Of a stretch of 64,000 nucleotides of DNA, positions 1-8,725 are shown piece by piece. Made by a program: the position numbers and the translations under genes. The first letter of the stretch is position 1. Each line of letters opens with the position of its first letter. The notes beneath the pieces were generated by a model, which was not told the origin of the DNA, searched no databases, and saw nothing but the letters and a program-made list of their open reading frames with translations. Source of the DNA: Candidatus Nitrososphaera evergladensis SR1 (GTDB taxonomy: Archaea; Thermoproteota; Nitrososphaeria; Nitrososphaerales; Nitrososphaeraceae); contig NZ_CP007174.1 of the NCBI RefSeq assembly GCF_000730285.1, forward strand, positions 1 to 64,000, in the 5' to 3' direction.

Positions 1-19
1 GTGCAAGACAGGATGTTCA

Positions 20-1381
20 GTGGTAAGCGCGCAGGATATCGAGCGGATGGCGGCACAGGCCGAGCAGGAAAACTCGCTTTTTGCCGCCAAGGGCGCCCTT
101 GACACCTTCAGCTCCAGTTCAAAAACACAGGCTATAGGGCGCGAGGCAGAGGCCGGCCAGCTAGTAAAGGCGCTTGCAGGAGGGCAAAAGCAAGGGTACG
201 TGTCACCCTTTGTCTTTGTGTACGGGAGGAGCGGCTCGGGCAAGTCCACAGTCGTTCAGTTTGTGTGCGAGCACCTGCCGCGGCTCCTTGCATTCCGGCT
301 TGTCAACCTTCGCAGGGTAAGGACCGTCTACGGCTGCGCGTGCCTCATCCTTGAGGAGCTTGGAGGCGACCCAAAGGGCGGCCAGACCATAGACTCTATC
401 ATAGAAAGGATTGCAGGAGGCATCGAAGCATTGGCAGCAGCAAAGTTCTTTGTCCTTGTGCTGGACGAGTTTGACGTTTTGCTGCATGACAAACGCGGCA
501 GGGCGTCTGACTTTGTCTACAAGCTTTTGGCGGTGCAGCAAAAGCTCCGGGAGGAAAAAGGGTGCATGGTGTGCGTTATTGCCATTTCAAACAACGTGAT
601 GGCGGCAGAAGAGATGGACGACAGGGTGAGGTCGAGGATAGGGTCGTGCCCGGAGGTGTTTTTTGACGCGTACCAGAAGGAGGAGGTTGTTGCGATATTG
701 AAGGACAGGGCGGCAAGGGCCTTTGTACAGCCTGTTGGTGATGAAGTGATAGAGTACTGCGCCGAGAAGAGCTCGCAGGAGCATGGCGACGCAAGGAGGG
801 CCATTGACCTGTTGAGGATGGCGGCCGAGATTGCCGGGGCGGAAGGCGGCAAGAATGTTTCAAAATTACATATAGACATGGCCGAGGAGCGGCTGCAGAA
901 GGACAGGGTTGAAAGGGCGCTTTCTCAGGCGTCCTACCACCAGAAGGTTGCGGCCGGCGCGCTTGTGAGGATAACGTACCTGACGCAGGACGCCGGCGAA
1001 AGCTGGTATTCTACGTCGACGCTCTACAGGCAGTACTGCATGTCGATCAGGAAAACTGTCAGGCCGCTTTCGTACAGGCGGGTTGCAGAGCTGTTCTCGG
1101 AGCTGGAAAGCGCGGGGCTTGCGGTTTCAAGGACAGGCTCGAAAGGAAGGCACGGGTACGGGCGGGAGTACAAGCTAACCCTGCCGCCGGAGGTCGTCGG
1201 CAGCAAGTGCCTGCCGGACTGGTGGAAGATACTGGTGGAGCAGAAGAAAAAGCACGAGGAGAGGATGGAGAAGTACAAGGAAGAGGCAAACAAGTCGGAT
1301 ATGCCGGAGCCGATGAGGCGGTGTATGCGCGACGCGGAGAAGCTGGACAAGGAGAGCTGGGCTGCCTTTGTAGGACTCTAA
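20..1381 (+). CDS. cdc6: Orc1/Cdc6 replication initiator
   Basis: AAA+ origin-recognition and helicase-loading protein of archaeal replication. Visible motifs: Walker A GRSGSGKST at about residues 69-77, Walker B VLVLDEFD at about 145-152, sensor 1 around ISNN at 190, and sensor 2 GDARR at about 256-260; the last ~150 residues fit the winged-helix DNA-binding domain. The start shown is a GTG at position 20, but the frame stays open to the left edge, so the true start could lie outside the window. Family identity is firm. An origin may lie next to this gene, but I see no convincing origin repeats in the few bases available upstream or in the 88 bp downstream. Confidence 0.93.
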   Translation: MVSAQDIERMAAQAEQENSLFAAKGALDTFSSSSKTQAIGREAEAGQLVKALAGGQKQGYVSPFVFVYGRSGSGKSTVVQFVCEHLPRLLAFRLVNLRRVRTVYGCACLILEELGGDPKGGQTIDSIIERIAGGIEALAAAKFFVLVLDEFDVLLHDKRGRASDFVYKLLAVQQKLREEKGCMVCVIAISNNVMAAEEMDDRVRSRIGSCPEVFFDAYQKEEVVAILKDRAARAFVQPVGDEVIEYCAEKSSQEHGDARRAIDLLRMAAEIAGAEGGKNVSKLHIDMAEERLQKDRVERALSQASYHQKVAAGALVRITYLTQDAGESWYSTSTLYRQYCMSIRKTVRPLSYRRVAELFSELESAGLAVSRTGSKGRHGYGREYKLTLPPEVVGSKCLPDWWKILVEQKKKHEERMEKYKEEANKSDMPEPMRRCMRDAEKLDKESWAAFVGL

Positions 1382-1469
1382 ACTTCTTTAAATCGCTTGC
1401 CGACAATTCAGATAACAAGAGCGAATCACATATCCCGGACCATCCTTATAGCCTACCTCTCTAATTGAC

Positions 1470-2858
1470 TTGTTCGTGTTAGATGCATTCGAATTCAAAG
1501 GTGCGTGGTGGCTGCCAGACCATCCTGATAAGAAAATTCCAGGCGTTTTGAAATTTCATCAGAGTGAAGGTGCTATACTCGATCTGATCGGCTCCTTCAG
1601 GACTGTCAATGATAACAAGACATCCTTTGAAACAGTTTATGGTGTAAATACAGACGGTAAATCAATAACGCTCTTCAAGGTTCTTGAAAGTAACTTAAAA
1701 TTCAATGGTGCTTATTTCTCAAAATATATCTCGACCTTTATTTTTGAGGGAGGTCACTTTCCGAAGTATGATGACATCATGCTAAAGAGCATGTCGGTCA
1801 GTTATTCTTACTTGGATGAATGGATTGAAATTAGTAGATTACATTTGGACGACATTAATGCTAAATCATACACGTTTACTTATACGTCCCCTCCGCCCGT
1901 TCAATTGGGTAGTTACAATGGATTCGACGTTGAAGTAGTTTCGAGTGCCAGATCCGATTTTACTCTCTTGGGACAGAGGGATTTTTCCCTCAAACAATCG
2001 TTATTTATTAAAATCAATTCCACGAAAGAATGACCCTTCCACGACTTCTTTTCCTTCAAGAATGAAATACAAAATTTCTTAAGCCTTGGGGTTCGCGAAT
2101 CTTCGCGCACATTATCTATTGTTTGTTACCCAAATATTGGTGCGCAGGAAGCATCTGAAGGACGGGCCCCTATCGATAAGGAAGTTAAGATATTCTATAG
2201 GGTGGCACATGGAACGGTGGGTAAGCAATTTCATCCATCCCACATGTTATTCAGCTATAGAGATATTGGAGAGCAATCAAGGACATATCTGGAGAATTGG
2301 TTCAAGAAGAAGGAAACTCTGAAGCCACTATTTGATTTGTATTTTGGTGTGCTTCACAATAAACAAACATATCTTGACCATAAACTTCTGAGTTTGGTGC
2401 AGGCACTTGAGTCCTATCATAGAAGAGTATTCAAGACAACAGAAACATCCAAGGAAGAGCATGAGGCCCGTCTGCAAGAGATTTTTGACGCCACTCCAGA
2501 GAAGCATAGATCATGGTTGCAAAGAAAACTGAAACACAGCAACGAACTATCTTTGCAGAATAGATTGATTGAATTGGTGGATGTATATAAAGAACTTCTC
2601 TGTAACTTCATTCAGAAGCCGGGTGAGTTTACTCAGCAAATTGCAGATAATAGAAATTACCTCACCCACTATGACCCAAGACTGACATCAAGAGCTATAC
2701 GCGACAGCGAGCTTTACGCGGTAACAGAGAAGTTGAAAGTATTGGTTGAACTTTTCTTATTAAGAGAATTAGGTGTTGATGATGCAAGCATAAAAAAGAT
2801 CATAGAGAAGAGAATTCGGAACATCTTGGAATTGCTGAATGGGCCAGATAGCTTCTAG
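1470..2858 (+). pseudogene. ApeA-like HEPN defence protein interrupted by one in-frame TGA
   Basis: Reading one frame from the TTG at 1470 (or GTG at 1476) to 2858 gives a single protein of ~462 codons broken only by TGA at 2031-2033. The N-terminal part (FKGAWWLP near its start, then a beta-rich ~185 residues) resembles the ApeA N-terminal domain; the part after the stop resumes as PFHDFFSF and ends in a helical domain with R-N-Y-L-T-H, an Rx4H HEPN RNase motif (2652-2669). ApeA-type HEPN proteins are abortive anti-phage factors. The second part can be opened from a GTG at 2202, so two polypeptides are conceivable. Codon use is markedly AT-richer than orc1 and the downstream operon, suggesting transfer. 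A nonsense mutation, split gene or sequencing error are all possible. Confidence 0.72.
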
Positions 2859-2955
2859 TACAGAATTCTGATGTTACATGTATGAACATGTTATAACATA
2901 CCCCCTCTCCCCAGGGTGCTAGCTGAGTTATAGGCAAAGCATCAGGTTCAGCTCT

Positions 2956-3807
2956 ATGCTCAACCGCAACCAAACCCTGCAATATTTCTGCTCCAAATGC
3001 AATTCGTTGCTAAGATGTACAACGGCAAATGTCGATCCTAGTAAAATTATCGAACCTTGTCCCAATTGTGGAAACTCGCTGGCCGAGAGCTTGGAGATCC
3101 GCCGACCCAAGCAAAAAGATGATGAAGTATTGTTGCCAGAATTCCAGATTGCGCAAGCAGTTCCAGCCCTCACTTTTGACCTAAAACAGATAGATGCTTT
3201 TTTTCTAGGGTCAAGGATAGGCGATATCCTCTGCATCGTGGGTTCAAGAGAAACCTTGCTTGCCAGCAGGCTGTCTGTACGAGCCCTGCTTCCAAAGAGA
3301 CTGGGCGGCCTAGAGTCGCACGTTTTGTTCATCGACGGCGGAAACAATTCTGACATCTACCAGTGCGTGAATTTTGCTAGGCAGTACGGCCTAGACATCA
3401 AAAAAGTCCTTGAAGGAATAGTAGTCAGCAGGACTTTTACCATCCACCAGCTAGCATGGCTTGTCATTCACGAGCTACCAAAAGCCATAGAGCGGTTTGG
3501 TTCCAAGCTTGTCATCATTTCTGGCATCCTGACCCTGTTTACTCAAGATCCACAGGTGGATCAAAAGGAGGCAAGGCGGTTGCTGCGGGAAATGATGATT
3601 GCGATAAAGAGGATTTCAGGCAAGGCGCTCGTAGTCATCACGGCTGACAGCATACATGGGTACGAAGACATATTCGCCAAGCTCAAAAACAGGATTAAAA
3701 TTCAGAATGCAGAAAGCGGCATCATCAAACTTTTTGCGTCAACCCCGTACAGGTCCAAAGAAATCGTTCTGCCAGAAAAGTCCCTAAAGCTGGTCAAGGT
3801 GGAATAA
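2956..3807 (+). CDS. RecA/RadA-fold protein lacking Walker A, with N-terminal zinc finger
   Basis: 283 residues. N-terminal zinc-binding pairs CSKC (12-15) and CPNC (35-38), followed by a RecA/Rad51-like core. The segment RIGDILCIVGSRETLLASR (87-105) aligns with the Rad51 strand-P-loop region but has no GKT/GKS, so ATP binding by the usual loop is unlikely. Later blocks (HVLFIDGGNN at ~122-131, an R-x-F after strand 3, hydrophobic strand KLVIIS at ~184-189) follow the RadA order. It is the first gene of a coupled operon with two small proteins and a PolB-like polymerase, 3 bp before the next start. Inferred role: accessory factor that docks the polymerase on RadA filaments or DNA, analogous to ImuA or the RadA-like gene of the Sulfolobus dpo2 operon. 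Confidence 0.72.
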   Translation: MLNRNQTLQYFCSKCNSLLRCTTANVDPSKIIEPCPNCGNSLAESLEIRRPKQKDDEVLLPEFQIAQAVPALTFDLKQIDAFFLGSRIGDILCIVGSRETLLASRLSVRALLPKRLGGLESHVLFIDGGNNSDIYQCVNFARQYGLDIKKVLEGIVVSRTFTIHQLAWLVIHELPKAIERFGSKLVIISGILTLFTQDPQVDQKEARRLLREMMIAIKRISGKALVVITADSIHGYEDIFAKLKNRIKIQNAESGIIKLFASTPYRSKEIVLPEKSLKLVKVE

Positions 3808-3810
3808 AAA

Positions 3811-4089
3811 GTGGGGCGTACAATACCTGCATTCCGGCTTGCACAGATGTACGAAGAAGCCGAATGGAAGCCTTTCAGAAACACCCTTTCCAAATCAGAA
3901 AGGAAAGAGTTTGACAGAATGTTTGCCACTTCCCGGCTTTACATCTCTGCCTGCTCCTATGCTGCCAAGCCAATAAGGATACAGCCAATATTCATGGCAA
4001 TCATCTTCCATCATTACAGGCAGCTCGTAGAGATTAGCGAAAAATTGGAAATAAAGGAGGTCCCAGTCAGTGAGCCTATTTCCAGATAA
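3811..4089 (+). CDS. Small protein of PolB2 operon, paralogue 1
   Basis: 92 residues, GTG start 3 bp after the RecA-like stop. I do not recognise a named family. It aligns along most of its length with the next gene: shared pattern EW/SWKxF, SLxxxxRKxF, M at mid-length, Y-x-A/S, then a hydrophobic stretch F-MAxIF followed by polar residues. This indicates a tandem duplication. Predicted mainly alpha-helical and soluble; no cysteine cluster or signal peptide. The 20-bp overlap with the next gene points to translational coupling and a stoichiometric partnership, perhaps as a heterodimer that bridges the RecA-like protein and the polymerase (inference from context only). Confidence 0.68.
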   Translation: MGRTIPAFRLAQMYEEAEWKPFRNTLSKSERKEFDRMFATSRLYISACSYAAKPIRIQPIFMAIIFHHYRQLVEISEKLEIKEVPVSEPISR

Positions 4090-4327
4090 AGACATATTGG
4101 CTCGAGAAATCGAGTCTTGGAAGGGCTTTGCAGACAGCCTCCGGGCAGAGGACAGAAAGCTGTTCACAACAATGCTGGATAACTGCCACATTTACGCCGC
4201 TGCAATCAACGCCAAGGGAGAGCCATTCCCAACAGAGGCCCTGCTAATGGCTCTGATATTCCAGCAGCAGCGGATGATAAACTGGTTCATAGAGCAAGTA
4301 AAGGCAAGGAAGAAGAAGAGCACATGA
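4070..4327 (+). CDS. Small protein of PolB2 operon, paralogue 2
   Basis: 85 residues from a GTG at 4070, beginning inside the 3' end of its paralogue and ending in ATGA overlap with the polymerase gene. Shared residues with paralogue 1 include WKxF, LxxxxRKxF, YxAA and LMALIFQQQR. The C-terminus is basic (VKARKKKST), which would suit contact with nucleic acid. Function is unknown; being sandwiched between a RecA-like gene and a DNA polymerase with overlaps on both sides, it is probably a subunit or loader of that polymerase. An alternative is a small helical nucleic-acid-binding regulator. Confidence 0.68.
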   Translation: MSLFPDKDILAREIESWKGFADSLRAEDRKLFTTMLDNCHIYAAAINAKGEPFPTEALLMALIFQQQRMINWFIEQVKARKKKST

Positions 4328-6573
4328 CGGTCAAGGGGTGGCTGCTCGATGCTTACCCATCGGAAGACAAGATGGTATTTTGGGTCAAGCAGGAAAACGG
4401 CAAAACAATCAGGCTTGAAAGCAGCTGGACGCCTTCGATCTATGTCGCTACTGATAACAAATCCGACTTTTCGGCAATCCTGCACGACCCTGAATTGCCA
4501 TCTATGGTACGCGCACATGAAGTAGTCTCTAGGTACGAGCGCGTCATAGATAGAGAAGAGTCCAAGGTCCTGCGGCTGGAGCTGAGCAAATCCAGCGTGG
4601 CGACGCGGCTTGCAGAAAGGATAGAGCTTCTTGGCCCGTTTGGCAAGTTCAGGCTGTACAACGTCGACCTTTTGCCCGCGCAGTCGTATTTGTATGAGCA
4701 TGAACTCTTTCCGCTGGCGTATTGCGAGGTTAACCCCTCCAGTCCCGTGCTCAAGTGGGATGTCTTGGACGATGTCTGGTCCACCGACTACACAGTGCCT
4801 GATCTCAAAATCCTGAATCTTGACGTCAGCCTCAGAAAAGAAGCAAAGCTTCCAAGGTTCAGCGACAAGGTAGCGTCGATTACTCTTGCCGGAAAGGACG
4901 GCAAAAAAATAATGGTTGAAGCCAAATCCGAAATAGAGATCTTTCAAGCGCTTGAGAGAGAAATCGCAAGGATTGACCCCGACTTTATACTCGTACAAGA
5001 CGGGGACTCTTTTGTCTTTCCGTACCTCATCCACAGGGCGGCAGAAAACGGCGTCTCCCTTTCATTGAGCAGAGAGTCTACGCGGCTGAGAAAGCCAAAG
5101 AAGGAAGGAACGTCGTACTTTTCGTACGGCAGGATACAGTTCAAGCCCACAGCCGTCAAGCTGCGAGGCAGGATCCATATCGACACCCGCAATTCGTTCA
5201 CGCTGGACGAAACGGGGCTGCACGGCCTGTACGAGATAGCAAGGATATGCCGGATGCCCCTTCACACTGCCTCAAGGGCCTCGATAGGCAAGTGCCTGAG
5301 CAGCCTGCAGTTCTACCATGCCCACAAGAAGGGGCTGCTTGTACCGTGGAAACCGGTGCTGGTAGAACATTTCAAGACCTACGGAGAATTGCTGGTTGCA
5401 GACAGGGGCGGCTTTCTCTTTGAGCCAAGAACAGGAGTCTATGAACAGGCGGCAGAGTTTGACTTTGCTTCCCTCTATCCATCCATAATGTTCCAGAAAA
5501 ACGTCTCTGCCGAGACGGTCAGATGCCCTTGCTGCCCCGACTCTAAGGAAAGGGTCCCAGAGCTGGGCTACAACATCTGCGAGAAAAGAAGAGGGATTGT
5601 CCCGCAGGCGCTTAAAATAGTCATCAAGAAACGAGCCATGTACAAAGAACTGAAAAAGAACGCAACAGACGACATACAAAAAGCAATTTACGATGAAAGG
5701 CAGTCCGTACTAAAATGGATTAATGTCACATCCTTTGGCTACCTTGGGTTCAACAATGCGAAATTTGGCAGGATAGACGCCCATATCGCGGTCTGCGCTT
5801 TTGACAGACAGCTTTTCCTTCAGGCCACCAGAATAGCTGAAAGGATGGGCTTTAGGGTCCTGCACGGGATTGTTGATTCGCTATGGCTGCAGAAGCAAAA
5901 CGCGACTATGGACGACTACGCCGCATTGAAAGAAGCGATAGAGTGTGAGACGGGCTTTTCCATTTCTTTTGAAGGTGTCTACAAGTGGATAGTATTTTTC
6001 CAGTCCAAGGAAAGCGACGAGCTTCCAGCGGCCAACCGGTATTTCGGAGCTTTTCAGGACGGAAGCCTGAAGATAAGGGGAATAGAGGCCCGGCGACACG
6101 ATACTCCTCCTCTTTTCGTAAAGTTCCAGCACCACATCTTGAAGATAATGGCAAGAGGCGACAGTATAGCCGATGTCAGATTGCTAATGACAGAGGTCCG
6201 ACAGGTCTTTGATGACTATGCTGCCGCCATTAGAGATGGCAGGGTCTCTGCAGATGACCTGGTGTTTACCAAGCAATTATCAAAAGATGCCGGCCAATAT
6301 CAAGAGCGAAATACAATTGAAAATAATTCAATGTCCCAGCTTGCCAGAGAAGGCAAGAGCCTGAAGGCGGGGCAGATATTGAGATACGTAATTACCGACT
6401 ACTACCGCGATAGGCACACTACGCCAGAGGAGTTCCTAGATGAAAAAACGCAAATTGATTCAAAGAAATATGTCGAAATTCTTGCAGAAATGTGCAATTC
6501 TGTAACCGAACCGTTTGGCCTGCGAATAAAACCCGATGATGACAAAGGAGGCCACCATCAGTTGCAGCTATAG
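4324..6573 (+). CDS. Divergent family B DNA polymerase (PolB2/Dpo2-like)
   Basis: 749 residues, ATG overlapping the previous stop. Order of family B blocks is kept: degenerate 3'-5' exonuclease domain (~160-320), palm motif A DFASLYPS (D380), fingers motif B K464-xx-N467 with SFGY in place of SxYG, and motif C HGIVDS (514-519). In usual PolB enzymes motif C is YGDTDS; here the first Asp is Ile516 while the second Asp (D518) and motif A Asp remain. Exo I reads LDVS instead of DIE (D167, no Glu) and Exo II reads GDSFVFPYL with Val231 where Asp is expected, so proofreading is probably lost. This pattern and the RecA-like neighbour match archaeal PolB2/Dpo2, implicated in damage tolerance in Sulfolobales. 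It is unlikely to be the main replicase. Confidence 0.88.
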   Translation: MTVKGWLLDAYPSEDKMVFWVKQENGKTIRLESSWTPSIYVATDNKSDFSAILHDPELPSMVRAHEVVSRYERVIDREESKVLRLELSKSSVATRLAERIELLGPFGKFRLYNVDLLPAQSYLYEHELFPLAYCEVNPSSPVLKWDVLDDVWSTDYTVPDLKILNLDVSLRKEAKLPRFSDKVASITLAGKDGKKIMVEAKSEIEIFQALEREIARIDPDFILVQDGDSFVFPYLIHRAAENGVSLSLSRESTRLRKPKKEGTSYFSYGRIQFKPTAVKLRGRIHIDTRNSFTLDETGLHGLYEIARICRMPLHTASRASIGKCLSSLQFYHAHKKGLLVPWKPVLVEHFKTYGELLVADRGGFLFEPRTGVYEQAAEFDFASLYPSIMFQKNVSAETVRCPCCPDSKERVPELGYNICEKRRGIVPQALKIVIKKRAMYKELKKNATDDIQKAIYDERQSVLKWINVTSFGYLGFNNAKFGRIDAHIAVCAFDRQLFLQATRIAERMGFRVLHGIVDSLWLQKQNATMDDYAALKEAIECETGFSISFEGVYKWIVFFQSKESDELPAANRYFGAFQDGSLKIRGIEARRHDTPPLFVKFQHHILKIMARGDSIADVRLLMTEVRQVFDDYAAAIRDGRVSADDLVFTKQLSKDAGQYQERNTIENNSMSQLAREGKSLKAGQILRYVITDYYRDRHTTPEEFLDEKTQIDSKKYVEILAEMCNSVTEPFGLRIKPDDDKGGHHQLQL

Positions 6574-6601
6574 CGGCGGACACCGAGGCGTCAGAGACCA
6601 C

Positions 6602-7216
6602 CTAGCGCAGCTTTATCGTGATCTCCTCGCCCATCCCTATCGGCACGGTTACCGACTGAACCTGCGGATGGCTCTGCGCGTGGCGTGCATATTTTCTCAT
6701 CGTCGGGCGGTAAGGTGGAGGAAAGAGCATGTTGTCTGCAGCGATTATGCCCCCGACCCTTACCAGCTGCAGGACGAGATCGAAATACTTGATGATGTTC
6801 TCCTTGTCAGCGTCAAGGAGCACGAAATCAAACCTTTTCCCCTTCAGTTTATGAAGGACATCAAGGGCAGACCCCTGCCGCACCTTGATTATTTTGTCGA
6901 CGCCGGCATCTCGGAAGTTCTTTTTTGCCCTTGCTATCTTTAGCGGATCGTTTTCTATGGTAACGACCTTGCCACTTTTGCCGACGGCATCTGCGAGCCA
7001 GAGCGTGGAAAACCCGGTCGACGTGCCGACTTCAAGCACGCGCCTTGCCTTGATCGCCTTGAGGAGGATATGGAAGAACATGCCGGTGTCGGCGGTGATG
7101 GCAAGCATTTCCTCGCCGGACTTGACCCGCGCCCTGCCGCTTTTTTCATTCCCAGACTGCCTGTCGAGCTTGGATATGACGCGCCAGAGTTTTTCGTTCC
7201 TGCTAGTTTTTACCAC
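6602..7216 (-). CDS. SAM-dependent O-methyltransferase (caffeoyl-CoA type family)
   Basis: 204 residues, class I Rossmann methyltransferase. Motif I VLEVGTSTGFSTLWLA at ~60-75, acidic end of strand 2 TIEND, motif with LLDADKENIIKYF (~130-142) typical of the metal-dependent O-methyltransferase 3 family, then GGIIAADNMLF. The family methylates catechol-like hydroxyls using Mg2+; the archaeal substrate is unknown. It is convergent with the polymerase gene (28 bp between stops) and is followed upstream by pyrB on the same strand with a 119-bp gap, so it probably has its own promoter. Confidence 0.85.
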   Translation of the reverse strand: MVKTSRNEKLWRVISKLDRQSGNEKSGRARVKSGEEMLAITADTGMFFHILLKAIKARRVLEVGTSTGFSTLWLADAVGKSGKVVTIENDPLKIARAKKNFRDAGVDKIIKVRQGSALDVLHKLKGKRFDFVLLDADKENIIKYFDLVLQLVRVGGIIAADNMLFPPPYRPTMRKYARHAQSHPQVQSVTVPIGMGEEITIKLR

Positions 7217-7335
7217 TGCTTCTTCTTTGCTCTGAGAATGCCAAAAGGTTTACTCGCTCGGCATAGTTGTTCAGCTGCCGACGGCAGGCTATGCAGCTGC
7301 TCCTCTGTGAGAAAGAGCTTCCAGTTGCAACACTA

Positions 7336-8274
7336 CTATAGCGGAGGGCTCTCGTTTAGCATCAGCGCCAAAAGCGCCGCTCGCAACTCTTTTCCGTTTG
7401 CCGCCTGCCTGAAATAGACCGCGTTCTTTGTGTGGTCAATCGAGTGGGATATCTCGTCAAGTCTCGGCAGCGGGTGCATCACCGCCACATCCTGCTTTGC
7501 CTTTTCAAGTGTAGCGCTGTCAACGGTGTACGAGCCCTTGACCTTCTCGTACTCTTGCACGTCCGGAAAGCGCTCGCGCTGGATCCTTGTCACGTACAGC
7601 ACGTCAGCGTGCGCAAGCACATCATCAAGCTCGTGGTGTTCCTTTATCTTTAGCTTGCCCTGCACGTCGTATATCGACTCTTTTCTCACAGCAAGAGACG
7701 GAGGCGACACGAGGTGTACGTCGACGCGATAGTTGGCAAGGCCGTACAGGAGAGAATACACGGTCCTGCCGTATTTCAGGTCGCCAACGATTGCTATTGA
7801 AAGCCCGTCGATTCTGCCCTTTTCCTTCATGATCGTGTAGAGGTCAAGCAGTGCCTGGGTCGGGTGCTCCTCGCTCCCGCTCCCCGCGTTTATTATCGGA
7901 TTCTGAGAAAGCTCTGCGGCAAACCTGCTAGAGCCGTCCATGGGATGCCTCAATACAATGACGTCAGAGTAAAGGTCGATAACCCTGATGGTGTCTGCAA
8001 GGCTCTCGCCTTTTTCCACCGATGACGATTTCAACTCTGAAATGCCGATGAAACTTCCGCCAAGCGACGCCATCGCAGCCTCAAAGCTCATCCTGGTCCT
8101 CGTGCTTGGCTCGTAAAATATGTAGCCAAGCGTCCTGCCCCTTCCAAGCTCTCCGCGCTCGCCCGGCTTCATCGTCCTTATCTTGTCGGTTGCCGAAAAG
8201 ACGTACTCTAGGTCGGCTTTTGAAAAATCCTTTATCGAGACGATGTCGCGGTCGTAAAAGTGGTTGTTGGGCAT
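7336..8274 (-). CDS. pyrB: Aspartate carbamoyltransferase catalytic chain
   Basis: 312 residues. Catalyses condensation of carbamoyl phosphate with L-aspartate, the committed step of pyrimidine synthesis. Signature STRTR (57-61) binds carbamoyl phosphate; HPTQALLDLYT (137-147) and HPLPR (267-271) complete the active site. Length matches the family. The regulatory chain pyrI is not adjacent on either side, although it often pairs with archaeal pyrB; it may be elsewhere or absent. The ATG is at 8272-8274. Confidence 0.96.
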   Translation of the reverse strand: MPNNHFYDRDIVSIKDFSKADLEYVFSATDKIRTMKPGERGELGRGRTLGYIFYEPSTRTRMSFEAAMASLGGSFIGISELKSSSVEKGESLADTIRVIDLYSDVIVLRHPMDGSSRFAAELSQNPIINAGSGSEEHPTQALLDLYTIMKEKGRIDGLSIAIVGDLKYGRTVYSLLYGLANYRVDVHLVSPPSLAVRKESIYDVQGKLKIKEHHELDDVLAHADVLYVTRIQRERFPDVQEYEKVKGSYTVDSATLEKAKQDVAVMHPLPRLDEISHSIDHTKNAVYFRQAANGKELRAALLALMLNESPPL

Positions 8275-8318
8275 TTCTCATCCTTTTGAGAAATAAGGGC
8301 TTGTAATAAACCCTTTAG

Positions 8319-8689
8319 TCAAAGGCCCTTCATGACGGTCGCGTCAATCAGGAACCTGCTCAGAACGCTTTCCGAGACGTCCTTTACATGCGCAAACTCT
8401 AGGTAGCGTCCCTGCCGCATCTTGGGCCCTCCAAGCAAGAGCCTGTCCGGGTCAGGAAGGGATGGCCGTATTCAAAGTACAGTTTTACCCTGTCTTTTGC
8501 TGGAAAGATGCCGCAGAAATAGCCGACGGCAGGATGCCTGTAGCCTATTGCGTGCCAGCCGGGATAACCTGCCTCCGAGGCACCCTCGACAGTCTTGCTG
8601 ATTATCGCACGCAGCCGGTTTGTAATTGTCCTTACCTCCGGCGCATGTCCCTCAAGTATCTCTTCAGGCGAAACGGTACGCTTTGGCAT
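8319..8689 (-). pseudogene. DUF1801/YdhG-like protein with a one-base frameshift
   Basis: From the ATG at 8689 the frame runs through KLYFEYGHP and then ends at 8399 as unrelated residues. Restoring one base in the short C run (minus strand; plus-strand GGG near 8459-8461) lets the frame continue as LPDPDRLLLGGPKMRQGRYLEFAHVKD in the expected family style to a stop at 8319-8321, giving ~123 residues. The family (DUF1801) is a small fold of unknown function. The defect is a single homopolymer base, so a sequencing error is as likely as a true pseudogene. Confidence 0.62.
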
Positions 8690-8725
8690 TGACGGTCTTT
8701 TAGTATATCGAGGCAGAGAATAAGC

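Noticed and set aside
2031-2033. TGA as selenocysteine in the ApeA-like gene
   Set aside because: No selenocysteine family has this position and no SECIS-type element is evident; nonsense change or error is simpler.
4192-5034. 280-codon minus-strand frame
   Set aside because: Antisense to the polymerase and its paired small gene, which have clear family motifs.
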